This document shows positions 8,334 to 15,973 of a stretch of 33,571 bases of DNA, piece after piece. The position numbers and the translations under genes were made by a program. Positions within the stretch are counted from its first letter, which is position 1. Every line of letters starts with the position of its first letter. The stretch comes from Planctomycetota bacterium (GTDB lineage: Bacteria; Planctomycetota; Phycisphaerae; SM23-33). Where the stretch lies: NCBI GenBank assembly GCA_029553505.1, contig JAKPKY010000250.1, positions 1 through 33,571 on the forward strand. The letters run 5' to 3'. The notes below the pieces were generated by a model, which worked only from the letters and a program-made list of their open reading frames with translations, was not told where the DNA came from and did no database searches.

Positions 8334-8687
8334 ATGACCAAGCGTGAGATCATCGACGAAATCGTCGCCCTGAACCCGTCGGCCCAGCCGGAATTCCTGG
8401 CCCAGTTCGAGGACTCCGAACTCGAGCGGTACTTGGACCACCTCCACCGGGCCCGCCAGCCCAGGCTCCTGGGCGACGCCACCCGGTACGAGCGGTATTT
8501 CGCCGCGGTCTCCGCCGCCATCGAAGCGCCCGCGCTCGAGGCCCAGGCCGACGAGCCCGAGGCCGTCGAACCCGCCGAGGAACACGCGGAGCTGGCCCTG
8601 GTCGGGGCCGCCGCCGGACCCGGCGGGGATACCCAGGATTCGCCCTTCGCCATCGCGCAAGAGGAGTCGTCCAACTGGCTGTTCTGA
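8334..8687 (+). CDS. Small hypothetical protein, 117 residues
   Basis: I do not recognise a characterised family. The N-terminal half (1-65, beginning MTKREIIDEIVALNPSA) looks like a compact helical domain with regularly spaced hydrophobic residues, and it feels conserved rather than random. The second half (about 66-117) is Ala/Glu/Pro-rich and acidic, probably disordered, ending EESSNWLF. GAGG about 10 bases before the ATG serves as a ribosome site, and a good terminator follows the stop (8723-8757), so this is a stand-alone transcript. No signal peptide or membrane segment is seen. The gene is divergent from the methyltransferase operon. Confidence 0.75.
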   Translation: MTKREIIDEIVALNPSAQPEFLAQFEDSELERYLDHLHRARQPRLLGDATRYERYFAAVSAAIEAPALEAQADEPEAVEPAEEHAELALVGAAAGPGGDTQDSPFAIAQEESSNWLF

Positions 8688-8722
8688 GTTTTTGGCACCA
8701 ATCTGTGCTGTCTTTACCCTCA

Positions 8723-8757
8723 GGCCGCCCCGGCGCTCACCGGGGCGGTCGATTTTT
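8723..8757 (+). terminator. Rho-independent terminator after the 117-residue ORF
   Basis: An 11-bp GC-rich stem (8723-8733 with 8740-8750, core CCGCCCCGG/CCGGGGCGG, one G-T pair) with a 6-base loop is followed by GATTTTT. It lies 35 bases after the stop of the small gene and before the tRNA promoter. Confidence 0.85.
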
Positions 8758-8777
8758 CCGCCAAAGGCGAAAGGGCA

Positions 8778-8805
8778 TTGACAAATTTCCCGCACGGGAT
8801 ATAGT
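8778..8805 (+). promoter_or_regulatory. Sigma-70-type promoter of tRNA-Asp
   Basis: A perfect TTGACA (8778-8783) and TATAGT (8800-8805) are 16 bases apart. Transcription would start near 8812, giving a leader of about 84 bases before the tRNA, which then has to be trimmed by RNase P. Confidence 0.75.
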
Positions 8806-8895
8806 ACCCGTCCCGTGCGAGCCGGCGGAGACATCCTCCCCGGCGCGCAGGGCTTGCCGCCAGGCCGCCAAGGCGGTAAGATAAAGTGAAATCCC

Positions 8896-8969
<74 letters not shown>

Positions 8970-8977
8970 TTGAACCA

Positions 8978-9007
8978 AGACTCGCCCGAGCGGCGAGTCT
9001 TTTTTTG
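8978..9007 (+). terminator. Terminator of tRNA-Asp
   Basis: A 9-bp stem AGACTCGCC/GGCGAGTCT (8978-8986 with 8992-9000) with loop CGAGC is followed by a run of T. It ends the tRNA transcript. Confidence 0.9.
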
Positions 9008-9039
9008 CGCCAGGCGACCGATTGTGCCCACGGGATTCG

Positions 9040-9108
9040 AACCCGCGCGGGCCCGAAGGGCACGCCCTGCGGGTTTGCTCCCGAAGGGTCCGCGCAGCGA
9101 ATCCCGTC
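9040..9108. repeat. Palindromic element built from tRNA T-arm sequence
   Basis: The outer arms ACGGGATTCG (9040-9049) and CGAATCCCGT (9099-9108) are exact complements. An inner GCGCGG/CCGCGC pairing and two CCCGAAGGG-type palindromes fill the loop. The left arm reads as a T-arm on the minus strand, and the right arm matches the T-arm of the functional tRNA-Asp. No D arm or anticodon arm is present on either strand, so this is not a tRNA gene. Confidence 0.7.
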
Positions 9109-9153
9109 GGCCTCGTTAAACCAAGACTCGCCGATTCGGCGAGTCTTTTTTTG
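9098..9153 (+). repeat. Diverged second copy of the tRNA-Asp 3' end plus terminator
   Basis: Bases 9098-9117 repeat 8952-8971 exactly (tRNA T-loop to just past the 3' end), and similarity continues through the terminator and about 50 bases of flank. The offset is 146 bases. The terminator stem (9124-9132 with 9138-9146) is kept, but its loop changed from CGAGC to GATTC. Only the tRNA 3' end is copied, so this is a remnant, not a second gene. Confidence 0.85.
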
Positions 9154-9206
9154 CGCCAAGCGAATCGATTGCGCCTGCGGGATACGAACCCGCGAGCGAC
9201 GGGCCG

Positions 9207-11030
9207 TCACAGTTTCCGCGTGCGTTCCAGGACGGTTTTCAGGTCGGTGCAGAGCTTGTCCACCTGCCGGTCCTTGAGGTCCAGGATGTCGCGCAGCGCC
9301 TCGCCGATGGCGGGGATGTATTTCTCGATGTAGCTCCGCTTCTTGAGTTCCTGGCGGACGCGGACCGTCTTGCGGATGTGCTGGCCGAGCTTGCGCCCGC
9401 ACTCCTGGAGCGCCAGGCGAAGCTCCTTGAGCACCTCGGGATAGGAGGCGACGGCCTCCTTCGACTCGCTGGTGAACGGAACCCACACCGAGGCCATGTG
9501 CACCACGATCGTCAGCGGACCCGAGGGCAGCGCCCCGCGCGACTGCGCCAAGCCATACGACTTCCAGTTGGTGGCGGTGACGGCCTTGGTGATCGCGCAC
9601 GCGCCCTGCTGGTAGAGCAGCGGCACGCGGTTGGCGAAACGGATCAGGCGGGCGAGTTGTCCCTGCTCCTGCTGTTCCTGCTCGACGGCCTTCGCATGGG
9701 CGGCGTGAACGTCGTCGGAGTCATCCTCGTCGCCGTCGCCGGCCCCGGCAGCTGGGGCGGCTGCCGGTTCGCCCTCCGGCCGGCCGTACGCCACCGCCGC
9801 CTCGATGAGGAACGGGTTTCCGCGATAGACGGCCGGGCGACGCGTCGTCGCCGTGAAAAACTCCGCGGGCACGACCTGCCTCAAGCCGGCGATGAGTTGC
9901 TCCTCGCCGATGGGCACCACGCAGTCGGTGGCCGGCGCGAGGATCTTCGTCTTCTGGACGGCGTGGTAGATGGCCTTGGCGTCGTCTCCGCCCATGCTGC
10001 GGACCCGCGCGTTGTCGCGGATGCCGGCCGTCGCGAGAATCTCCTTGGCCACGCGCGGCGAGACGCGCGAGAACTCGCTTGTCAGGAACTGCTGGACGCT
10101 CTTGGCCCGCGTGTCCTGGAGCATCTTGATGAGCACGCCCAGCTCCACACCGTACGGGTGCGGGCGGATTTCCCGCGGCAGGGGCGGAAGGTCCTTCACG
10201 CCCGCCTCGTAGCGGGCCTCGCGCCCGTCGGGGGCCTTGTAGGCCAATGTCACGTGCGGGTTGGCGATGGCCGTCTGCTCCAGGTAGTCGTCCACGCTCT
10301 GCCGCCCGCGCTGGTACTTGGCCTCCAACTCGATCTCCACGCGCGTGCCGTGGGGGCGGTCCCAGTCGGTCTCGGTGTCGGTGATGATGTCGGGGCGGTT
10401 GCTCCGCGTGTCGATCTGGAGCTCGTAGAAGTGGGCCTTGCCCCGTCCCCGCGTGCTGGAGGTGATCCGCACCGGCCGGCCCGTCGTCAGCAGGCCGTAC
10501 ATCCCGGCGGCCGAGATGCCGATTCCCTGCTGCCCGCGGCTCATCCGCAGGCGGTGGAACTTGCTGCCGTACAGAAGCTGCCCGAAGACGTTGGGAATCT
10601 GCCGGCGGACGATCCCCGGGCCGTTGTCGGTCACGATCACCTTGAAGTGCGTCTCGGAAAGCTGGGCGATCTCGATTTCCACCACCGGGGCGATGCCCGC
10701 CTCCTCGCAGGCGTCCAGCGAGTTGTCCACCGCCTCCTTGACCGTCGTCAGCAGCGCCTTGCGCGGGTTGTCGAAGCCCAGCAGGTGGCGGTTCTTGGCG
10801 AAGAACTCGCTGACGGAGATGCTCCGCTGGGCCTTGGCCATGCTCTCGGCCGTGGCGTATTTGGGCGCCTTGGCGGGCGCGGGCGGCGCCGCTTCGACTG
10901 GTTGCGGCGGGGGCGCCTTGACGGGTTTCTTCGGGGCGGGTTTGGCCTTCGCGCCGGCTTTGCCCGCGGGCTTGGACGCCCGTTGCGAACGGCGCTGGGC
11001 GGAAGATTTCCGGGTCGTTTTCTTGGCCAT
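9207..11030 (-). CDS. top6B: DNA topoisomerase VI subunit B
   Basis: This 607-residue ATPase subunit belongs to the type IIB topoisomerases. The GHKL fold shows VKEAVDNSLDA (97-107, catalytic Glu99 and Asn103), VTDNGPGI (133-140) and RGQQGIGISAAG (166-176). The transducer end has NRVPLLYQQGACAITKAV followed by NWKSYGL, typical of archaeal Top6B. Residues 1-60 form a basic Ala/Pro/Lys tail, and about 417-455 is an acidic Gln/Glu/Asp insertion, making it longer than the roughly 530-residue archaeal protein. Start: the ATG at 11030 has GAGGGA upstream; the open frame to 11132 has no support. The A subunit (Spo11-like) that cuts DNA is not in the window, and the downstream neighbour is the tRNA region. 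Confidence 0.9.
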   Translation of the reverse strand: MAKKTTRKSSAQRRSQRASKPAGKAGAKAKPAPKKPVKAPPPQPVEAAPPAPAKAPKYATAESMAKAQRSISVSEFFAKNRHLLGFDNPRKALLTTVKEAVDNSLDACEEAGIAPVVEIEIAQLSETHFKVIVTDNGPGIVRRQIPNVFGQLLYGSKFHRLRMSRGQQGIGISAAGMYGLLTTGRPVRITSSTRGRGKAHFYELQIDTRSNRPDIITDTETDWDRPHGTRVEIELEAKYQRGRQSVDDYLEQTAIANPHVTLAYKAPDGREARYEAGVKDLPPLPREIRPHPYGVELGVLIKMLQDTRAKSVQQFLTSEFSRVSPRVAKEILATAGIRDNARVRSMGGDDAKAIYHAVQKTKILAPATDCVVPIGEEQLIAGLRQVVPAEFFTATTRRPAVYRGNPFLIEAAVAYGRPEGEPAAAPAAGAGDGDEDDSDDVHAAHAKAVEQEQQEQGQLARLIRFANRVPLLYQQGACAITKAVTATNWKSYGLAQSRGALPSGPLTIVVHMASVWVPFTSESKEAVASYPEVLKELRLALQECGRKLGQHIRKTVRVRQELKKRSYIEKYIPAIGEALRDILDLKDRQVDKLCTDLKTVLERTRKL

Positions 11031-11087
11031 CCGTGGCGTCCCTCTGCTGGGCGGTCGGAGCAGCCGGCCGCGGTTTTCCACAAAAAT

Positions 11088-11116
11088 ACTGTAGGTTTCG
11101 CCCCGCGCCGCGTCAA
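11088..11116 (-). promoter_or_regulatory. Promoter of top6B overlapping the eboE stop codon
   Basis: On the minus strand TTGACG (11111-11116) and TACAGT (11088-11093) are 17 bases apart. The -35 box contains the eboE stop codon (11113-11115). This gives top6B its own start of transcription at about 11081 with a leader of about 50 bases, though read-through from the ebo operon is also possible. Confidence 0.6.
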
Positions 11117-12333
11117 GACGGCGAAGCGGCAAAGAGGTTCCGGAGCACCCAGCGGTACTCGCGGGCGACGGCCTCGACGACGTCCGACGGGCGCAGCTCC
11201 TCCGGCAGCACGTCCATCGTGTAGGTCTCGATCTCCACGTGCGGGCACGCGCCGCCGCGCAACGCCTCGGCGAACGCGCCGGTCAGCAGTCCGGCCGTGG
11301 GCGACAGCGCGCCGTCTCCCCGCCAGTCCATCGGCACGTGGAAATGCACGCGCCAGACGTTGTCCGGCTGGCGGGCCCGCGGGTCGGCCAGCGCCGCGTC
11401 CAGGTCGGGCAGCGAGAGAATCGTCCCGTCCGGGCGGCGTACCTTCACCTGGTGCAGGTACACCGCGTCGCGGAACGACTCCAGGCGAGACAGCGCCTCG
11501 TCCGTCGCGCGGGCCTCGATGGCGGAACTGACCTGCACCTTCGCCACGCGGACGCCCGCGGCGGCGTAACGGGCGAGCGCCTCGGCGGGATCCTCGAACT
11601 CGACGGCCGCGTGCGCCGTGTCCAGGCACACGCCCACGCGCTCGCGCAGCACGCGCTCGCACTCGGCCGACGACAGCCCGTGCGCGCTGCGCAGGTGGCG
11701 GCAGCCCAGGCGCATCAGCGTTTCGGAAAGCAACTCGACGGTCTCGCCGACGGTCTCGGCGAAGCAGTCCGGCTCGGGCTCCAGCGCCAGGCAGATGTCG
11801 CGCCCCGTGCGCTTGGCGAGCTGGGCCAGGTGCAGCGCGACGTCAGCCAGCCCGCCGACCATCTCCTCGACGTCCCGCTCGGCGCGGATCCACGGCTTGT
11901 ACGAGCCCGGGACAGTCGAGATGCTCCCGGGAACGCCTTCGGGCAGCAGTTCGGCGAGGATGTCGGCCAGGGCGATGGTGTAATCGCGCCGGTCGCGGGC
12001 GCGCCAGTCGGGCGAGTAGGCCTGCTCCTTGACGGCGGCGCCGTGGAACCGGCCGTAGGGAAACCCGTTGATCGTGAAGGCGTACAGGGATCGGTCGCGC
12101 AGGAACGCGGCGAAGTGCCGCAGTTCGTCGGCGTTGGCAAGAACTTCCGCCGCCTGCGCGCCCAGGCGGAGCCCCAGCCCGAAGGGGCGCGGCGAGTCGC
12201 CGGCGGGGTAGACGGCCTGGCGGACGGCCGTCGCCTTGTCGCGGACAGCGGCAAATACGTCCTCCCACGCCTCGCCCGGGTGGACGTTCAGGCAGTAGGT
12301 CAGATGGACCGGCGGATGATCCTGGATCTTCAT
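11113..12333 (-). CDS. eboE: EboE: sugar-phosphate isomerase-like TIM barrel of the ebo cluster
   Basis: The 406-residue product is a xylose-isomerase-like TIM barrel of the metabolite-traffic protein EboE family. It opens with HLTYCLNVHPGEAW (10-23), an EboE hallmark, and carries acidic and histidine metal-site candidates in CLALEPEPDC (Glu185), VGVCLDTAHAA (Asp238, His241), then VHFHVPM and HVEIETYT near the end. The chemical reaction is unknown; the family was named from ebo operons, needed for moving the scytonemin precursor to the periplasm in cyanobacteria. The ATG overlaps the eboD stop as ATGA, so translation is coupled. A longer open frame upstream to 12966 is a shadow of eboD. It is the last gene of the operon. 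Confidence 0.88.
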   Translation of the reverse strand: MKIQDHPPVHLTYCLNVHPGEAWEDVFAAVRDKATAVRQAVYPAGDSPRPFGLGLRLGAQAAEVLANADELRHFAAFLRDRSLYAFTINGFPYGRFHGAAVKEQAYSPDWRARDRRDYTIALADILAELLPEGVPGSISTVPGSYKPWIRAERDVEEMVGGLADVALHLAQLAKRTGRDICLALEPEPDCFAETVGETVELLSETLMRLGCRHLRSAHGLSSAECERVLRERVGVCLDTAHAAVEFEDPAEALARYAAAGVRVAKVQVSSAIEARATDEALSRLESFRDAVYLHQVKVRRPDGTILSLPDLDAALADPRARQPDNVWRVHFHVPMDWRGDGALSPTAGLLTGAFAEALRGGACPHVEIETYTMDVLPEELRPSDVVEAVAREYRWVLRNLFAASPS

Positions 12334-13553
12334 GGGGTCTCGCGGGCGGGGGCGCGACGGGAGAGGAATTCGACGGCGGCCTCGATTTTCGCGGCATCCA
12401 TGTGGTGGACCTCGGTCTTGTGTCCCAGCCCGGCCGGGAGCGTGACATTCAGCCGCCCCCCGAGATGCTCGCGGAACTGCTCGATGCCTTCCAGAACGGC
12501 CAGCTCGCCTTCGTCGGTCCGCGCCGCGAGAGTCGCCGTCCACGTCGGCAGGCCGCAGGCGTCCATGGCGTCCAGGACGCGGTCGCGTTCCGCCGGGGCA
12601 ATCAGCCCGCACGCCGCGGCGTAGGTGGTGTCCAGGGCGATCCCCACCGCGACGGCCTGTCCGTGCGAGAGGCGCCGCCCCGAGAGCACTTCCAGGCGGT
12701 GGGCCGCCCAGTGCCCGAAGTCCAGCGGGCGGGCCGAACCGAACTCGAACGGGTCGCCGCCCGTGCGGATGTGCTCCAGGTGCAGCACGGCGCAGCGGCG
12801 GACGAGTTGCTCCATGACGGACTCGTCGCGCCCGCGCAGGTCCTTCGCATGCGTGCAGAGGAAGTCCAGAAACTCGGTGTCCTTGATGACGGCCACCTTG
12901 AACGCCTCGGCCGCCCCGGCGATCCAGTGTTCCCACGGCAGCGTGCGCAGCAGGTCGAAGTCGCACACCACGGCGAACGGCGGGGCGAACGTGCCGAGGA
13001 AGTTCTTCTGCCCGTGCTCGTCCATGCCGTTCTTGACGCCCACGCCCGCGTCGTTCTGCGCCAGCGTGGTCGAGGGCACGCGGATCAGCCGCAGGCCGCG
13101 ATGCGCCACCGACGCGGCGAAGCCCACTGTGTCCAGCAGGCTCCCGCCCCCGACGGCGATCACGAAGCTCTGGCGGTCCAGGTGCAGGTTCCCGATCGTC
13201 CAGAGCACCTCGCGCACCGCGCCGTAGTCGCTCTTGACGGCAGGCCCGCCCGGCAGGAGGTTCACCGCCCCGGCCAGCTCCAGCCGCGCCGGGTGCTCGT
13301 GGAAGTATTCCTTGATCTGGTTGACCAGCAGGCGATTGGCGTCGGCAAGGCCCTGGTCGATAAACACGACCGCCCGGTGCCGCCGTCCCTCGCCCAGGCG
13401 GTCCAGCACGTCCGCCAGCAGGGCGTTGCGCGGATGGAACGCACGCCGCGTGAAGTGCACCGGGTATTCGAAGGGCACCGAGAACCGCTGCACGTAGACG
13501 TCGCCCGTCAAGGCGGCAGGGTCATTGGTTTGATCCGGCAGCTTCGCGCTCAT
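12330..13553 (-). CDS. eboD: EboD: 3-dehydroquinate synthase-like protein
   Basis: This 407-residue protein has the dehydroquinate synthase fold: NAD-binding GGGSLLDTVGF (135-145), then PSTTLAQNDAGVGVKNG (160-176). The three zinc ligands are Glu216 (GAAEAFK), His281 (DFGHWAAH) and His297 (LSHGQAVAVG). All are kept, so a cyclising or aldol-type reaction on a sugar phosphate is plausible, but the true substrate is unknown. Length exceeds AroB (about 360) mainly through N- and C-terminal additions. There are no shikimate-pathway neighbours; it is flanked by eboF and eboE, so EboD rather than AroB is the right name. Purine-rich AAGGAAG and GAGAGG lie before the ATG. Confidence 0.88.
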   Translation of the reverse strand: MSAKLPDQTNDPAALTGDVYVQRFSVPFEYPVHFTRRAFHPRNALLADVLDRLGEGRRHRAVVFIDQGLADANRLLVNQIKEYFHEHPARLELAGAVNLLPGGPAVKSDYGAVREVLWTIGNLHLDRQSFVIAVGGGSLLDTVGFAASVAHRGLRLIRVPSTTLAQNDAGVGVKNGMDEHGQKNFLGTFAPPFAVVCDFDLLRTLPWEHWIAGAAEAFKVAVIKDTEFLDFLCTHAKDLRGRDESVMEQLVRRCAVLHLEHIRTGGDPFEFGSARPLDFGHWAAHRLEVLSGRRLSHGQAVAVGIALDTTYAAACGLIAPAERDRVLDAMDACGLPTWTATLAARTDEGELAVLEGIEQFREHLGGRLNVTLPAGLGHKTEVHHMDAAKIEAAVEFLSRRAPARETP

Positions 13554-13602
13554 GGACCTCTCACTTCCTTCTCGCCGGCGCGCCGCGGGCGCGCGGGCAG
13601 AG

Positions 13603-14889
13603 TCACGAATCCAGTGTACTCTTCACCGCGCCCGACAGCGCGAGCAAATCCTTCGGCTGGCCGAGATCGAAGGTGGCCGCCCAGGCGATTTGCCGCCCCG
13701 GACCCGCGCGCCCGTGCGAGCCGCGGATGCGGGAGGCGTCCTGGCTGACCGACGGCGGGGGCCAGCCGAAGAACAGTTCGCACGGATCGAAGCCCGGCTT
13801 GTTGTGGATGTCCACGTGCGAGGCGTAGTCCGGCGCCTCGCGCTTGCGGTTCCACCACGGATACGCCAGCCAGGCGCCCTCGCGGGCGAGCAGCACCAGG
13901 TCGCCGCAGGCGGGGCAGGCCAGGCCCGCGTCGGCCTGCGCAGCCGCATCGAGCACCTTCTCGACGCCCGGAAGGTGCGACAGCACGGCGGCCGTCGGAA
14001 GCACGTCGGTTTTCTCGCGGACGAACACGTGGGCGATCTCGTGATCGACCATCGCGAACGCCCGCGAGGCGTGCAGGTCGGCGTAGAGCCTGTGCCCGAT
14101 CCGCCGCGTTTGCAACAGGCCCGTCTCAGCCAGGACACGGTTCGGGAAGACCGCCTCGGTGGCGCGGGCAATCGCGTAGTCACCGAAGACCAGCACGTCA
14201 TAGCCGTGACTCCGCGCGGCGACCAGGAGCATCTCGATCTGGGCGATCAGCTTGGCCAGCGCGGCGGCGCTGCGCGGGTCGTCCGGGCCCCAGCGCTGGA
14301 GGTCGTAATCGAGCGTCGGCAGATACGCCAGCAGCAGTTCCGGCGCGAGTTGCGGATCGGACATGACCTCGGCCGTCGCGGCGGCGATCCAGTCGCCCGC
14401 CTTCGCCCCGGCCAGCGGACCCCAGTAGCGATGCAGCCTGAATTCGCCCAGGCGTTTTTTCAGCGCGGCGTAGAGCCCGGCCGGGCGGCTGTAGCAGTCC
14501 TGGATCATTCCGCCGTGATGCCTGTGGATGGGCGCGGGAGACAGCAGCACGTCCACCCGCTCACCGAGGGACTGCTGCCAGAACAGCATTCCGACGCGCC
14601 GCCCGCGCCCGCGGAATCGCTCCCAGATCCGCTCGCCCGCGACGAGGTCCGACGACTGCTCCCAGAACAGGCAGCGGTGCAGGTCGCGGAAATACCGCCC
14701 GTTGGCGATCATTCCGTGACTTGCCGGCGGCGCCGCCGTGCGAAAGCTCGCCTGTACCGTGCAGGTGACGGCGGGTAAGACGCTCTCGGCGGGGCGGAAG
14801 GTCAGGCCGTTGATCTCCCGCCTGCCCGCGGCGCGCAGGGAGTCATACCCCAGCGCGGCGACGTCGAGGATGAGGAGTTTCCCGGTCAT
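13603..14889 (-). CDS. eboF: EboF-like type I phosphodiesterase/nucleotide pyrophosphatase family protein
   Basis: This 428-residue protein of the alkaline phosphatase/nucleotide pyrophosphatase superfamily matches the ebo-cluster member. Features are LLILDVAALGYD (first metal Asp9), PAVTCTVQASFRT (candidate nucleophile threonine near residue 42), LPTLDYDLQRWGPDD (metal Asp pair) and VFGDYAIA, where canonical enzymes have a DHG motif. The last is a possible weakness in metal binding, though I recall the family as variable there. Substrate unknown. Start: the ATG at 14889 with AAGG upstream is preferred to 14913. It lies between eboC (66-base gap) and eboD (49-base gap); in cyanobacterial clusters eboF is usually last, so the order here differs. 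Confidence 0.8.
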   Translation of the reverse strand: MTGKLLILDVAALGYDSLRAAGRREINGLTFRPAESVLPAVTCTVQASFRTAAPPASHGMIANGRYFRDLHRCLFWEQSSDLVAGERIWERFRGRGRRVGMLFWQQSLGERVDVLLSPAPIHRHHGGMIQDCYSRPAGLYAALKKRLGEFRLHRYWGPLAGAKAGDWIAAATAEVMSDPQLAPELLLAYLPTLDYDLQRWGPDDPRSAAALAKLIAQIEMLLVAARSHGYDVLVFGDYAIARATEAVFPNRVLAETGLLQTRRIGHRLYADLHASRAFAMVDHEIAHVFVREKTDVLPTAAVLSHLPGVEKVLDAAAQADAGLACPACGDLVLLAREGAWLAYPWWNRKREAPDYASHVDIHNKPGFDPCELFFGWPPPSVSQDASRIRGSHGRAGPGRQIAWAATFDLGQPKDLLALSGAVKSTLDS

Positions 14890-14955
14890 GGCAGCCTTGG
14901 TATTAAACCGCATCGGCGGGGCGATGTCTTGCCCAAAAGCCGCTACGGTGGCAGG

Positions 14956-15903
14956 TCAGCTCGCGTGGAATTTCCGTCCGGCCAGGGCGGCCGGCAGCAT
15001 CAGGATCGCCAGCGCGGGCGCGGCGAACCACCATGCGGGCGTGAGCGCGGCGAACATCGCCTGAAGCAGCAGCAGTCCGCGAATCAGCCGCCCGATCTGA
15101 CGCTGCACCTGCGCCGGTTGGACCGCCGCGCCCAAGGCCACCGCCGACGACATCGCCCACGCGATGGCGCCGATGGCCGTCGCCGCGAACACGATCGACT
15201 GCGCCGACGCGAAGAGTCCCTTGCCGACCAGCAGGAGCATCAGCGACAACCAGAACGCCAGCAGGCACGCGGGCGCGTTTCCCCGCCAGCCGACGGGCCC
15301 GCCCCGTGTCTCGCGCGAGGCGATGGACGTGACGGCCGCCACGTAGGCCCCCAACAGGCACCCCGCCAGGACGACCGTCGGCAGCGTCAGCGCATTGGCC
15401 CCCAGCGCTGCGGCGCCCAGCAGCAGGCTTAGCGCGCGACACAGGCCCATGACCAGCGGACCGAGGACCGGGACGCGCTTGGCGCCGGCGTCGTAGGCGA
15501 CGATGGCCGCCAGCAGCACCAAAGCCATCAGCATCGCTGTCCATTGCTGCGTCAAGGCCGCTGCTCCCAGACCCAGCACCGCCAGCACACACGCCGCCGC
15601 CCAGGCGGCGCGGCGGGAAATCGCCCCGCGCGGCAACGGGCGCGACGGGCGCTCCCGCCGGTCTTCGGCCAGGTCGCACAGGTCGTTGAGGATCAGCCCG
15701 AAGGCGTACAGGCACAGGCTCGCCGCGATCGCCGGCGCCAGTGGAAGGTAGTTCGGCCAGCGCCGCCACGCCGCCGCCAGCAGGAACCCAGCCAGCGGGT
15801 CGCCCGGCACCGTCAGGAGGTTCGGCAGGCGCAACAGCTCGCACCAGGCGGACAACGAATTTCGGATTGCGGATTGCGGATTGCGGATGTTTGAATTTCT
15901 CAT
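14956..15903 (-). CDS. eboC: EboC: UbiA-family prenyltransferase
   Basis: This 315-residue integral membrane protein has about eight hydrophobic segments. The first UbiA aspartate-rich motif is LNDLCDLAEDRRERPSRPLPRG (split here as NDLCDLAED at 73-81 and RPSRPLPRG after it), and the second is AYDAGAKRVP. These bind the magnesium-diphosphate of a prenyl donor, so it likely moves a prenyl group to an unknown acceptor. The GPLVMGLCRALSLLLG stretch follows as in EboC. The ATG at 15903 has AGGA upstream. Residues 6-14 are encoded by a tandem CGGATTG heptamer repeat (15863-15889), so the N-terminus is partly repeat-derived. Confidence 0.87.
   Translation of the reverse strand: MRNSNIRNPQSAIRNSLSAWCELLRLPNLLTVPGDPLAGFLLAAAWRRWPNYLPLAPAIAASLCLYAFGLILNDLCDLAEDRRERPSRPLPRGAISRRAAWAAACVLAVLGLGAAALTQQWTAMLMALVLLAAIVAYDAGAKRVPVLGPLVMGLCRALSLLLGAAALGANALTLPTVVLAGCLLGAYVAAVTSIASRETRGGPVGWRGNAPACLLAFWLSLMLLLVGKGLFASAQSIVFAATAIGAIAWAMSSAVALGAAVQPAQVQRQIGRLIRGLLLLQAMFAALTPAWWFAAPALAILMLPAALAGRKFHAS
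15863..15889. repeat. CGGATTG heptamer tandem repeat inside the start of eboC
   Basis: Three perfect CGGATTG heptamers (15863-15883) are followed by a partial CGGATG. On the coding strand they give the Ile-Arg-Asn-Pro-Gln-Ser-Ala-Ile-Arg-Asn run near the EboC N-terminus. Heptamer runs of this type are common as dispersed intergenic repeats in large bacterial genomes. Confidence 0.8.
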
Positions 15904-15951
15904 GCCCCAGTTCCTGTTTCCGCAGGTCTGGAAGCATGCTATCCGGAGAAC

Positions 15952-15973
15952 GGGCTACTGGCTACGGGCTACT
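15952..15973. repeat. GGGCTACT repeat at the eboB stop
   Basis: GGGCTACT occurs at 15952-15959 and 15966-15973, separated by GGCTAC. The right copy overlaps the eboB stop codon (15972-15974). The unit reads TAGTAGCCCGTAGCC on the coding strand and offers several in-frame stops. Confidence 0.65.

Noticed and set aside
5680-8337. Plus-strand ORF of 885 codons opposite the phosphatase-larA-methyltransferase operon
   Set aside because: It is antisense to three well-supported genes and has low-complexity composition; a GC-driven shadow frame.
9020-9110. Possible minus-strand tRNA suggested by a GGGTTCGAATCCC-type T arm
   Set aside because: No D arm, anticodon arm or matching acceptor strand could be built; it is only T-arm sequence within a palindrome.
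11113-12966. A 617-codon start for eboE
   Set aside because: The extra N-terminal part is out-of-frame eboD sequence; the ATG at 12333 overlaps the eboD stop and begins the conserved EboE N-terminus.
12330-13553. Shikimate-pathway aroB
   Set aside because: The fold and zinc ligands fit, but length, sequence outside the motifs and the ebo neighbours point to EboD.
15863-15889. CRISPR-like regular repeats
   Set aside because: The units are 7-base tandem heptamers without spacers and no cas genes are present.
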